Source: a virus
Direction: 5' to 3' (one strand)
DNA length: 20,814 bases
Virus record (IMG/VR): IMGVR_UViG_3300029319_000641
Coordinates: 1 to 20,814 of that record
Made by a program: the position numbers and the translations under genes
The notes under the pieces: generated by a model
Database searches by the model: none
Seen by the model: the letters and a program-made list of their open reading frames with translations, nothing else
What the model was told of the DNA's origin: nothing
Part shown: positions 7,439-16,056 of the stretch, piece after piece
How positions within the stretch are numbered: position 1 is the stretch's first letter
Layout: every line of letters begins with the position of its first letter

Positions 7439-10413
7439 TGGCAACCTTAACGTTACCTAAACCTGATGATAATGAGCTGTTAAAATTTACAGGTCATAGT
7501 CATTTAAAAACAAATTATGATGTTTTTGGAGACGCTATGTGGGACGAAGGAGAAACTTTTCGTCTCTTTAACTACTCTGATTTAGACTTTGATACTCAAG
7601 ATGATCAAGGTGCTAGTACTTTTAAAAGGTGGTATGACCAAAATGTTATATCAAGAAAAGATGACGAGACGATCTCAGTTGGCGGAGAGACTACTTACTT
7701 TAATAAAATTACAGGGGAAACTGAAGAAAGAACTGGTAAACTAATTACAGCTCAAGAAGCAAATGAAAAATATGGGCTTGATGGCAGAGTACCTTTTGAC
7801 AGAGATATAACAGTCGCAGAAGCTCAGATACTTCATGAAAGAAAACTTAAAGAGATGCAGTTTCAACAAAACTACGCTCTTGCTGAGGGCTTTTTAATGA
7901 AGTCTTATGGTATTGCAAAGTTAGGTGGTTCCGCTATGCTTGGAGATCCAGTTAACCTTGCCTTGCTATTTAATTGGGAGCCTTTATTTACAAAGCTAGG
8001 ATTCTTAGGTCGAGGTGTTAAAACAGCAGCACAAATTAACAAAGCATTACAAGCTGCAAGAATAACGAAAAAAGCAAGATTTTCAAGAGGTTTTAAACAA
8101 GCTTTAGTATTTACAGGAGCTACAGAGGTTCCAATTGCTTTACAAAAATATAATGAACACGCTGATTATACTGTTGTTGATTCTCTAATAAATGTTACTT
8201 TTGGCTCTGCTGTCGGAGGAGGTCTCCATGTTGTTGGTGGTAAAACTGCTGACTGGCTTACTGGAGTGTCTCAAAAAAGGCATGCTGCAGCATTAGACTT
8301 AGCATTTAAACAAGCTCTATCTGATCAAGATATAGAAGTTGACGCTTTAATTAGAGCTGTTAAAACGTTGTCTCGACAAAAAACAGCACCTAAAGGAAAA
8401 TTTGCAGATGACTATGATGCAGCAGATTTACAAAGAGCTTATAATGAACAAATAGGATATGTTCCTCCTAAAATAGAATATAAACCTACTGAAGTAGATG
8501 AGGGTCCAACTGTTGGCCAGTCAACATTTAATACTTTAGATTTAGATACACTACCTGGAAAACCTTTATTTGAAGATGAATTTAATGTTACTTCAGGAAA
8601 GTTAGGGTCAAATGACGGAAACACTATAGTTCATAAACAGACTGGAGAACAATGGTATCTTAAAAAACCTAAGGATATAGAGCAAGGTTTAAATGAAATG
8701 GTAGCTTCTACTATTCTTAGAAAAATACTAGGAGAACGTGCTCCTGAAGTTAATCCTGTTCATAATAAAGACGGTAAGTTTATTGGTATTGCTTCTAAAT
8801 GGAAAGAAGGAAAACCTATTAGTATGGCCGAGATGAAAGTTATTATAAAAGAACAACCTGAGCAATATAAAGAATTTTTAGAATCTTGGTTTACTCACGC
8901 TTGGTTAGCTAATAGAGACTTTGCAGCTCCTGGAAATTTAATTAAAGATTCTGCAGGAAATATTCATTCAATTGATGCAGGCGGCTCTTTGAAATATAGA
9001 GCTATGGGAGAGAAGAAAATTGATTTTAACGTAGAAAGAATAACTGAGTTTATGGATTTCCTAATGGGCAAAAACGCCGACATTAGTGTTCACATGGAAA
9101 ACTTAACATTAGACGCAATTAAAAATGCAATAACAAAAATATATAGTATAAGTGATGACGAGATTAGAGCTATTGTACAATCAGCTAGTAAGTATGCAAC
9201 TAATGATAAGATGAAATTTGATGTTGAAGAATTAGCTATTGCTTTAATGATTAGAAGAGATAATTTAGCTGATCAAGAGCTTATGGAGATTTTAGGTAAT
9301 AGCTTTAGTCTAGTTAGTAAATATGGTAAGGACGCTAATTATAACGCAAAATTACAGAAAGAAATAGATGATTTTCCAGCTAAAGAGAAGTTACCAATTG
9401 GTGAGTTTAAAAAATCTCAATTTATAGCGATGAAAAATAAAAAATTAAAAAAACAGTATTACAAAGAATGGGCTACTCAGGACTCTGCTTTTGAGTATAT
9501 AAATAAACAAATAAAAAATTTAAAAAAGAATCTAACTTCAGAAGAAGAATCTGCTTTAAGAAATTGGGCAGATCAATCCTTAAGACATAGCCACGTTAAA
9601 GAGTATCTAAATGGCACACTACCTAAAAAGCACTTTGCTTTTTATCCAACTAAACACTTATTAAGTGCTATTGAAAAGACTAAAACTCAAGATAATATTA
9701 TGATTCATGCAGGTAAAAAGACTACTGACTATTATAATTTAGACGGTATGCCTATGGGTCCAGTAAATCCAGAAGATGCTGCAAAACTAATAGGTCAAAT
9801 ATTTACTTCTGAATCTGTAATTAATGGCGCCTTAGCTTATAGAATAGGAAAACAGTTTGCTGAAAAACCTCATAATAACGTTAAATTTAGATTAATGGTT
9901 CCAAAAGGCACTAACATGACTTTTGCTGATAAAGGTTATAAATCAGCTACAAGTATGTATAATGAGACAGAAGTACTGCTTCCTCCTAAGACTAGCTTTA
10001 AAATTGTAGGAGCTACTAAGGGAAGAGATCTTTGGTATATAGATGCGGAGTTACAACCTAAGAATAGCATTCAGAATCTAGAGCTTCCAGAAGTTATACA
10101 AAGATCGGTTGCTGCTTATCATAAGAGTAAACATGGTCCAGTGACTGCAGATGTACAATTAAGTCCAAAACAAAAAGCTTTAAACGTTAGAGAGAGAATG
10201 CAAAAGATTGAATCTAATACTGAGAATCTAGAATTACAAGGATTAAATAAAGAGATAGATGATTTAACAGAAGAGCTAGCAGTATATAAAAAAGATAGTT
10301 TAGATACAGAAGTTAAAGATGTTAAAAAGAATATGATGGACCAAATTAAAGAAAGTAAAACAATACTAGGTGCTGCTAAAGCAGTTCTTGGTTGTGTAAT
10401 AGGGAAAAGCTAA
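7438..10413 (+). CDS. Large ejection-protein-position polyprotein with kinase-like and ADP-ribosyltransferase-like domains
   Basis: A 991-residue protein in the gp16 slot. Residues 1-350 look like a virion-protein head: conserved-looking YGLDGRVPFDRDITVAEAQI (about 111-130), long helices and two weak hydrophobic stretches (about 165-195 and 250-280). About 385-600 has a kinase-like signature: glycine-rich GKLGSNDGN (386-395), Lys409 in WYLKKP, Glu420 in the next helix, NRD 492-494, Asn500 and Asp513-Ala-Gly515 (DxG). About 695-865 resembles toxin-type ADP-ribosyltransferases: LTSEEESALRNWA helix (699-711), IMIHAG (754-759), FTSES (789-793), ETE (843-845) then VLLPP. The usual first Arg is His757. 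The C-terminal end is charged and helical. I see no transglycosylase motif. If ejected like gp16, it may modify host proteins; the domains are pattern calls, not search results. Confidence 0.7.
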   Translation: MATLTLPKPDDNELLKFTGHSHLKTNYDVFGDAMWDEGETFRLFNYSDLDFDTQDDQGASTFKRWYDQNVISRKDDETISVGGETTYFNKITGETEERTGKLITAQEANEKYGLDGRVPFDRDITVAEAQILHERKLKEMQFQQNYALAEGFLMKSYGIAKLGGSAMLGDPVNLALLFNWEPLFTKLGFLGRGVKTAAQINKALQAARITKKARFSRGFKQALVFTGATEVPIALQKYNEHADYTVVDSLINVTFGSAVGGGLHVVGGKTADWLTGVSQKRHAAALDLAFKQALSDQDIEVDALIRAVKTLSRQKTAPKGKFADDYDAADLQRAYNEQIGYVPPKIEYKPTEVDEGPTVGQSTFNTLDLDTLPGKPLFEDEFNVTSGKLGSNDGNTIVHKQTGEQWYLKKPKDIEQGLNEMVASTILRKILGERAPEVNPVHNKDGKFIGIASKWKEGKPISMAEMKVIIKEQPEQYKEFLESWFTHAWLANRDFAAPGNLIKDSAGNIHSIDAGGSLKYRAMGEKKIDFNVERITEFMDFLMGKNADISVHMENLTLDAIKNAITKIYSISDDEIRAIVQSASKYATNDKMKFDVEELAIALMIRRDNLADQELMEILGNSFSLVSKYGKDANYNAKLQKEIDDFPAKEKLPIGEFKKSQFIAMKNKKLKKQYYKEWATQDSAFEYINKQIKNLKKNLTSEEESALRNWADQSLRHSHVKEYLNGTLPKKHFAFYPTKHLLSAIEKTKTQDNIMIHAGKKTTDYYNLDGMPMGPVNPEDAAKLIGQIFTSESVINGALAYRIGKQFAEKPHNNVKFRLMVPKGTNMTFADKGYKSATSMYNETEVLLPPKTSFKIVGATKGRDLWYIDAELQPKNSIQNLELPEVIQRSVAAYHKSKHGPVTADVQLSPKQKALNVRERMQKIESNTENLELQGLNKEIDDLTEELAVYKKDSLDTEVKDVKKNMMDQIKESKTILGAAKAVLGCVIGKS

Positions 10414-13055
10414 TGGCAGATATAAGAGACTGTATAGGTATTATTAATGAGGTTGTTGGCGATGCTATGGATATGGCGTCAAAAGAAAAACTTTTAAATA
10501 AAATATCTAATAAAATTAAAAAAGAAAAAGGCACTCTTAAAGAACAAGAATTAGAAGATAATATTAAAAAATGGTTATCTGATAGCTCTACAAAAGAAGA
10601 AATTGCTGCAGCTGTTGAAGCTAGAGGGCAATTATTAAATATTCAAGCTTGGGAAAGAATAACAAGTCACATGAGTAACTTTCAAGACAGAGTGCTAGGA
10701 GTTAGAGCAATGATCGGAGGAACTATGCAGCAGTTAACTGGAGCAAGAAGATCTATTGACGCTACAGGAAAAGCTAGAGGAATGAATATGAATCTTAAAA
10801 TGATTAGACATTTAGAAGAAGAGTCTGTCTTTGAAGAATTTGTATCAGGAAAAATTGATGATGCTATTGCTCAAGAAATGTGGGAATTTAGACAAGGCGG
10901 TAAATCAGGAGTTTCTGGAAATAAGACAGCAGAGAAAATAGCAAGAATTGTAATGCAAGTCCAAGATGAATCCATTGACGGTTTAAATAGATGGGGAGCT
11001 TGGATTAGAAAACTTCCAGATTATATTACTAGACAGAGTCACGATCCTCGTAAAATTAGAAGAGACGGCTTTGATACTTGGTTTAAATTTATTCAAGAAG
11101 TGATTGATATGGATAGAACTATGGCTGAGGTTGACTTTGATCAACAAGGTACTTTTTGGAGAAATGTTTATGATGGCTTAATTTCTGGAATTCACTTAAA
11201 ACAAGGTACTCCTGACTTTGCAGATGATATTGCGAAAGGATTTACTGGATCAAAAAATTTAGCTAAGTCTATAAGTACTAAACATAGAATTTTACATTTT
11301 AAAGACTCTGCTGCTTTTATGAAATATAATAGAAAATATGGTACAAAAACCTTAAGAGAAAGTATTGTTCAATCTTTAGAGTATCAAGGTAGACAACAAG
11401 CTTTAATGGAATTTTTAGGAACTAATCCTGAAAATATGCTTGTTAGACTTATTAAGCAAGAAATTAGAACTGCTAAAAAAGCTGGTGATACAGATACAGC
11501 TACAAGATTTGCTAGAATGTTAGATCAGAATGGTAACTTAAATCCATGGAATATGACAACATGGCTATATAGAGAAGTTGATGGTTCAACTAGAATACCT
11601 GGAAATGTAACTGCTTCTTTTTGGAGTTCAACAATAAGAAATATACAGAATATGGCAAAACTAGGTATGGCAACAATATCATCTTTTACTGATATTCCTA
11701 ACCAAGTAGCCGAATTAAAGTATCAGGGTATAAATAGATTTGAAGGATACACAATTGCTTTTGAAAACTTATTTAAGGGAAGAGGTAAATTAAAAAGTGA
11801 GAGAAGAGAAATAGCTCAAATGCTTGGAGTAGGTTTTGATGGTATGATTGGAAATACTATATCTAGATTTAGTGCTGACGACGCACTACCAGGTATGTTT
11901 GCCAAAGCTCAAATGGCTTATTTTAAATTAAACTTACTATCTCCTTGGACTGATTCTCATAGAGTTGGAGCTTCTATTATGATGTCTAAGCACCTAGCTA
12001 ATCAAGCAGGAAAAGACTTTGTAAACTTAGATATTCCTACTCAGAGAATAATGGAGATGTTTGATATAGGAGAATTAGAATGGAATCATATAGTTAGAAA
12101 AGCTGTATTTAAAGGAAAAGAAGGTGGTAAATTTATAACTACAGATATGATAGACGCTTTAGATGATAAAGTATTTTTAGACTATTTAAAAGCAAAACAG
12201 CCGATAGTTAAGAAACATAGTAAAGCTAAAATAGGTAGAACAAAAGATAAATTAAAAGGTCAACTAATGGCTTATTATGCTGATCGAGCTGACTTTGCAG
12301 TCCCAATGCCAGGAGCAACTGAAAGAGCATTTATGAATATGGGAGCTCCTGATGGAACAGCTCTAGGTGTTACGGCTAGATTATTTTATCAATTTAAGTC
12401 ATTTCCAATTACTGTTATACATAAATCTCTTGGTAGAGAAGTATACGGGTATGGAGCTTCTTCTTTAAAAGAGGGACTTTTTAAAGGCAAAGCTTCATAT
12501 ACAGCTTTAGCACATTTTGTTGTATCAACATCTTTGCTAGGTTATCTATCACTATATATGAAAGACATATTAAGAGGTAAAGAACCTAGAAAATTTACGG
12601 ATGATATGGCTCATAATATAAAAGTTATACAAGCAGCCATGGCTCAGGGCGGAGGACTAGGTATCTATGGAGACTTCTTATTTGGTAATTTTAATAGATA
12701 TGGGTCAAGCTTAACTAATACTTTATTAGGACCAACTTTTGGACAGCTAGATAAAATCGGACAAATATGGTCTGCAGCTAAAACAGGAGATGATCCGTTT
12801 GCGAAGATGGCTGATTTAATCCAAGGGAATACACCATTTATAAATCTTTTTTATTTACGAATGGTCTTAGATTACTTAATATTATATAATATTAAGGAGT
12901 GGCAGTCTCCTGGATACTTAAGGCGGATGGAAAGAAGACTGCAAAAAAATCATAATCAAAGGTTTTATATTCCTCCTAGTCGTGTTATAAAGAGGGGTGG
13001 GGATATAAACCCTATAAATATATTAGAAAAAATGTACGAGCAAAGTAAAAGATGA
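10413..13055 (+). CDS. Large internal virion protein (second gp16-position protein)
   Basis: An 880-residue protein. ATG 10413 shares its A with the stop of the previous gene (TAATG), matching the junctions upstream; a TTG at 10392 would add seven residues and is less likely. The protein is mostly helical and basic. One hydrophobic segment stands out, ALAHFVVSTSLLGYLSLY (about 698-715), beside an FKSFPITVIHKSL stretch (about 660-672) that could insert in membrane. Segments such as NMAKLGMATISSFTDIPNQV (about 411-430) and LSPWTDSHRVGASIMMSKHL look like those in large virion proteins of marine podoviruses. Together with the 991-residue gene it fills the place of T7 gp16 (1318). No enzyme motif is visible. 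Likely an ejected conduit protein; I cannot name a family. Confidence 0.6.
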   Translation: MADIRDCIGIINEVVGDAMDMASKEKLLNKISNKIKKEKGTLKEQELEDNIKKWLSDSSTKEEIAAAVEARGQLLNIQAWERITSHMSNFQDRVLGVRAMIGGTMQQLTGARRSIDATGKARGMNMNLKMIRHLEEESVFEEFVSGKIDDAIAQEMWEFRQGGKSGVSGNKTAEKIARIVMQVQDESIDGLNRWGAWIRKLPDYITRQSHDPRKIRRDGFDTWFKFIQEVIDMDRTMAEVDFDQQGTFWRNVYDGLISGIHLKQGTPDFADDIAKGFTGSKNLAKSISTKHRILHFKDSAAFMKYNRKYGTKTLRESIVQSLEYQGRQQALMEFLGTNPENMLVRLIKQEIRTAKKAGDTDTATRFARMLDQNGNLNPWNMTTWLYREVDGSTRIPGNVTASFWSSTIRNIQNMAKLGMATISSFTDIPNQVAELKYQGINRFEGYTIAFENLFKGRGKLKSERREIAQMLGVGFDGMIGNTISRFSADDALPGMFAKAQMAYFKLNLLSPWTDSHRVGASIMMSKHLANQAGKDFVNLDIPTQRIMEMFDIGELEWNHIVRKAVFKGKEGGKFITTDMIDALDDKVFLDYLKAKQPIVKKHSKAKIGRTKDKLKGQLMAYYADRADFAVPMPGATERAFMNMGAPDGTALGVTARLFYQFKSFPITVIHKSLGREVYGYGASSLKEGLFKGKASYTALAHFVVSTSLLGYLSLYMKDILRGKEPRKFTDDMAHNIKVIQAAMAQGGGLGIYGDFLFGNFNRYGSSLTNTLLGPTFGQLDKIGQIWSAAKTGDDPFAKMADLIQGNTPFINLFYLRMVLDYLILYNIKEWQSPGYLRRMERRLQKNHNQRFYIPPSRVIKRGGDINPINILEKMYEQSKR

Positions 13056-14293
13056 CAGTAGCAGCACAAAACAGTTTTATAGCTTACACAGGGAACGGAG
13101 CGACGTCTGCGTACTCTTGGCCATATAAATTATTTCAAGCTTCAGATTTAAAAGTTTATACTGTAGTTATTGCAACTGGGGTAGAGACATTACAAACTTC
13201 TGGCGGCGCTGGAACTTATGACTATACTATTAACGGAGCATTAGACACTGTTACATTAAATAATAACTTACCTGCTACTCATAAATTATTTTTAACTAGA
13301 GTACAGGAGTTATCACAGCCAACTGACTATATTGAAGGTGATGCATTTCCTGCAGCTACTCATGAAGATACACTAGATAAAATTGTATTACAAATACAAC
13401 AGCAACAAGAACAATTAAATAGATCAATAAAGTTATCTCAATCTAATTCAGGTTCGACAATTATATCTTCTATTCCTGCAGACAGATCAGGTAAAGCTCT
13501 TACATTTGATTCTTCTGGAAATGCTATTGCTTCTCAAGAAATAGGAGATTATAAAGGAAACTGGTCATCAGGCACAGAATATAAAGCTAGAGCTATAATA
13601 AAAGATACGTCAGATCAAAGCATATACATTTGTAACACAGGACACACGTCTTCCGGATCTCAGCCCATAGGTAGTAACACAGATTCTGCTAAGTGGGATT
13701 TATTGATTGATGGAACTCAAGCAGGTATAGCTACAACAAAAGCGGCTGAGGCAGCAGCGAGCGCTACAGCGGCAGCAACTAGTCAAACAGGTGCAGCTTC
13801 GTCAGCAACAGCGGCAGCAAGTTCAGCTTCTGCAGCGTCTACGTCAGAAACAAATGCGGCAGCTTCTGCGACATCAGCTTCTACAAAAGCAGATGAAGCA
13901 GCGACATCAGCTACAAATGCAGCTTCTTCTGAATCTGCGGCAGCGGCAAGTGCTTCTAGTGCTGCGGCTTCTGCGGGAGGTGGAACTGTTAAAATAACTG
14001 CGTCTGATACTGCTCCTAACAACTTAAATACAAAATTATTAGTATCTGGCAATTTATCTAAGACAGTAGGAAATGCCGGTGGCAATGAAACATTAACATT
14101 ATCAACTATCGGCGGAGCAGAAGTTTATGGATTTAAAGTAAATGCTACTAATAATTTAATAGTAACAACAACTAACAGTGGTGCGGATGATATTGATGCA
14201 GCTACTTATGCTGCTTTTGATGATAAAGTATTAGCTTCCGTAGGATTTACGTGGTCTATAAATGCTACAGGGCACTTAATTGCAACGGTATAA
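13052..14293 (+). CDS. Tail fibre protein with T7 gp17-type N-terminal anchor
   Basis: A 413-residue protein starting in an ATGA overlap. Residues 1-130 match the T7 tail-fibre N-terminal domain that binds the tail: SYSWPYKLFQ-like segment (19-29), HKLFLTRVQELSQPTDYIEG (77-96), then EDTLDKIVLQIQQQQEQLNR (105-124). A small module follows (about 167-218), YKGNWSSGTEY to a Trp-Asp end, resembling carbohydrate-binding-like modules of fibres. Residues 230-308 are an Ala/Ser/Thr repeat, then a beta-rich tip. At 413 residues it is shorter than T7 gp17 (553) and its tip is small. The next four genes are fibre-like, so this protein may be an anchor to which separate tips attach. Confidence 0.82.
   Translation: MTVAAQNSFIAYTGNGATSAYSWPYKLFQASDLKVYTVVIATGVETLQTSGGAGTYDYTINGALDTVTLNNNLPATHKLFLTRVQELSQPTDYIEGDAFPAATHEDTLDKIVLQIQQQQEQLNRSIKLSQSNSGSTIISSIPADRSGKALTFDSSGNAIASQEIGDYKGNWSSGTEYKARAIIKDTSDQSIYICNTGHTSSGSQPIGSNTDSAKWDLLIDGTQAGIATTKAAEAAASATAAATSQTGAASSATAAASSASAASTSETNAAASATSASTKADEAATSATNAASSESAAAASASSAAASAGGGTVKITASDTAPNNLNTKLLVSGNLSKTVGNAGGNETLTLSTIGGAEVYGFKVNATNNLIVTTTNSGADDIDAATYAAFDDKVLASVGFTWSINATGHLIATV
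13739..13981 (+). repeat. Ala/Ser/Thr-rich degenerate repeat inside the fibre gene
   Basis: About 80 codons dominated by Ala, Ser and Thr, with recurring blocks such as AASATAAATS, ASSATAAASSASAAS and AATSATNAASS. This is the low-complexity helical shaft seen in many phage tail fibres, probably a trimeric coiled coil. The repeated GCA/GCG/TCT codons make the DNA less AT-rich than its surroundings and leave long open frames on the other frames and strand, which are artefacts. Confidence 0.85.
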
Positions 14294-14348
14294 AACAGAT
14301 GAATTTTAATAGTTTACATGAATTTAAAATAATGATAAAACTAGGGTT

Positions 14349-14819
14349 ATGGCAACAGTAGATTTAGGAAAATTAGCGTTTACGTTTAGAGGTACTTACG
14401 ATGGTAGTACTGCTTATACTCCGAGAGATGTGGTAACTTACACTGACGGGGGAGTACTAGGTACTTATATTTGTATTGCAAACACAACAGGGAACGCTCC
14501 ATCATCTGGAGGTTCTGCTCATGCTTCTTGGAACTTTATGTCAAAAAGTGCGAGTGGAATTTATAGTAGCGCTTTATCATTAGGTTCAGCTGGAGAGGCA
14601 TTACAAGTAAACGGAGCTGGAAACGCATTAGAGTTTGGTACAATTGAGGGTTCAGTTATTTCAACAGTAGGCACAATGTTTGCAAACTGGAATGAAATTA
14701 CTTCTGACTTAACAACTAATTTACCAACAACAAAAAATCATTTTATAGCAGGTCCAATAACTGTGACAAGTCCTGCTGTATGGACGGTAACGGGTTCAGG
14801 AACATTAACAGTAATATAA
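14349..14819 (+). CDS. Small fibre-like protein with carbohydrate-binding-like module
   Basis: A 156-residue protein 55 bases after the fibre gene, with only a weak ribosome site (AGGG, 14343-14346). Residues 12-66 (FRGTYDGSTAY to SWNFMSK) repeat the pattern of the module at residues 167-218 of the fibre: Gly-x-Tyr/Trp, Tyr, Val, a Tyr-Ile-Cys strand, Gly/Ser/Pro-rich loop and a final Trp. The rest includes ALSLGSAGEALQVNGAGNAL (about 76-95), a segment common in fibre tips of marine phages, and a Thr/Val-rich beta-strand end. It probably binds a surface sugar or joins the fibre to a tip. It has no signal peptide or membrane segment. Function is inferred from pattern and neighbours. Confidence 0.6.
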   Translation: MATVDLGKLAFTFRGTYDGSTAYTPRDVVTYTDGGVLGTYICIANTTGNAPSSGGSAHASWNFMSKSASGIYSSALSLGSAGEALQVNGAGNALEFGTIEGSVISTVGTMFANWNEITSDLTTNLPTTKNHFIAGPITVTSPAVWTVTGSGTLTVI

Positions 14820-14820
14820 T

Positions 14821-15435
14821 ATGACAACAATTAAAGTAGATAAAGTAATACCAAAAACAGGAACAAGTATAGCCTTAGGAGATAGTGGAGATACTTTTAC
14901 TATTCCTTCTGGAGCAACTTTTGAAAATTTAGGAACAGCTACAGGTTTTGGTGCAGCAGGAATTGTAGGGGTTAAAACAACACAATTTTTAGGTAGCTCT
15001 TCTAAGAGTGGATCTAACTGGAATGAATGGACAGAATTTAGACTTACATATACAGCAGCATCAACTTCAAATAGATTATTATTTATGGCTCAAATATGCC
15101 ATGCAAACACATCAGCTACGACTACAATTTTTAAATTTTATAATAATACAGCAGGAGCAGATGTAGCAAATGCTATAGCAGATGCAGACGGATCAAGACC
15201 AAGAGCAACAGGTCGAGGCCATAATAATTCTACATCTTGGGGTTCTACTAATTACTTACAAGCATGGGTAACTCCAATTAATACAAGTGCAAATGAATAT
15301 ACAATTCAAGCATACCTGCATAGTGGAACAGGAAGAATTAATTCTAACAGTAACAATGCAGATTCGGGTACTACTGACAATGCGAGAGCTGTAAGTCAGT
15401 TTACTATTATCGAATTTCAAAGTGGGATATTATAA
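14821..15435 (+). CDS. Tail tip / receptor-binding-like protein, paralogue 1 of 3
   Basis: A 204-residue beta-rich protein that begins one base after the preceding stop. Its N-terminus, IKVDKVIPKTGTSIALGDSG (4-23), then GATFENLGTATGFGAAG (31-47), recurs in the next two genes; the C-terminal part shares TSNRLLF (82-88), GSRPR (124-128), SWG (139-141), AWVTPINTSA (148-157), ADSGTTDNAR (180-189) and a final FTIIEFQSGI. Cys93 is the only cysteine. The family is common near fibre genes in marine phages and probably forms tips or side fibres that meet the host surface. Its exact family name I do not know. Arrangement beside two paralogues suggests duplication and divergence. Confidence 0.62.
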   Translation: MTTIKVDKVIPKTGTSIALGDSGDTFTIPSGATFENLGTATGFGAAGIVGVKTTQFLGSSSKSGSNWNEWTEFRLTYTAASTSNRLLFMAQICHANTSATTTIFKFYNNTAGADVANAIADADGSRPRATGRGHNNSTSWGSTNYLQAWVTPINTSANEYTIQAYLHSGTGRINSNSNNADSGTTDNARAVSQFTIIEFQSGIL

Positions 15436-16055
15436 TGGCTAGTGAAATTAAAGTAGATAAAATAAGTCCTTATTCTGGTTCAGCTATTAATTTAGGTGCT
15501 AGTGGACAAAAGATTCAAGTACCAGCAGGAGTAACTGTTACTAATTCTGGAACAGCTACGGGTTTTGCTGGTGGAAAAGTTCTTCAAACAAAAACTGTAA
15601 CTGTTCAGGGAAGAAAAACAATTTCTGCAACAGGTACTTCTTGGACAGAATTAAGTGGTTCTTCAATTACTCTTACTGCGGCTTCTACATCTAATAGATT
15701 ATTATTTTTATGTTCTTACACAGGAACAGAAAACGGAACTTCTTGGCATTGTAGATACTATAATAAAACTACAGGTGCTATTCCTACAAATGGTTGCCAT
15801 CCAGGAGAAGGTAGCAGACCAGGTTGTACAACTAAACATAATTCAAACAATGCTTCATGGGCAACTTCAGTTCCAATGTTCACTTTTGTAACTCCACCAA
15901 ATACTTCTGCTAATGAGTATTGCTTACAAGGAGCAGCTCACAGTGGCCCAGGATATGCAAATAGTAATCATAATAATACCAATTCTGGTAATGCAGATGA
16001 TGCTAGAACACAAATTACGTTTACAATTATGGAGATATCGAGTACTATAGTTTAA
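15435..16055 (+). CDS. Tail tip / receptor-binding-like protein, paralogue 2 of 3 (cysteine-rich)
   Basis: A 206-residue protein sharing one base with the previous stop (TAATG). The N-terminal motif is kept (EIKVDKISPYSGSAINLG, 4-21; SGTATGFAGG, 38-47), as are TSNRLLF (85-91), GSRPG (126-130), FVTPPNTSANEY (151-162) and a final TFTIMEI. It differs by its cysteines: 93, 106, 121, 131 and 163, against one each in its two paralogues. Four extra cysteines in the outer domain could bind metal or give disulfides after release from the cell. It is likely a beta-rich trimeric tip. Function is inferred from the shared pattern. Confidence 0.62.
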   Translation: MASEIKVDKISPYSGSAINLGASGQKIQVPAGVTVTNSGTATGFAGGKVLQTKTVTVQGRKTISATGTSWTELSGSSITLTAASTSNRLLFLCSYTGTENGTSWHCRYYNKTTGAIPTNGCHPGEGSRPGCTTKHNSNNASWATSVPMFTFVTPPNTSANEYCLQGAAHSGPGYANSNHNNTNSGNADDARTQITFTIMEISSTIV

Positions 16056-16056
16056 T

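Noticed and set aside
13783-14085. Antisense and other-frame open frames (100 and 68 codons) across the fibre shaft
   Set aside because: They come from the GC-richer Ala/Ser/Thr repeat codons of the fibre gene; their products are low-complexity and no ribosome sites support them.
14299-14361. 20-codon frame between the fibre gene and the 14349 gene
   Set aside because: It has no ribosome site, no recognisable features and overlaps the start of the next gene; chance is a sufficient explanation.
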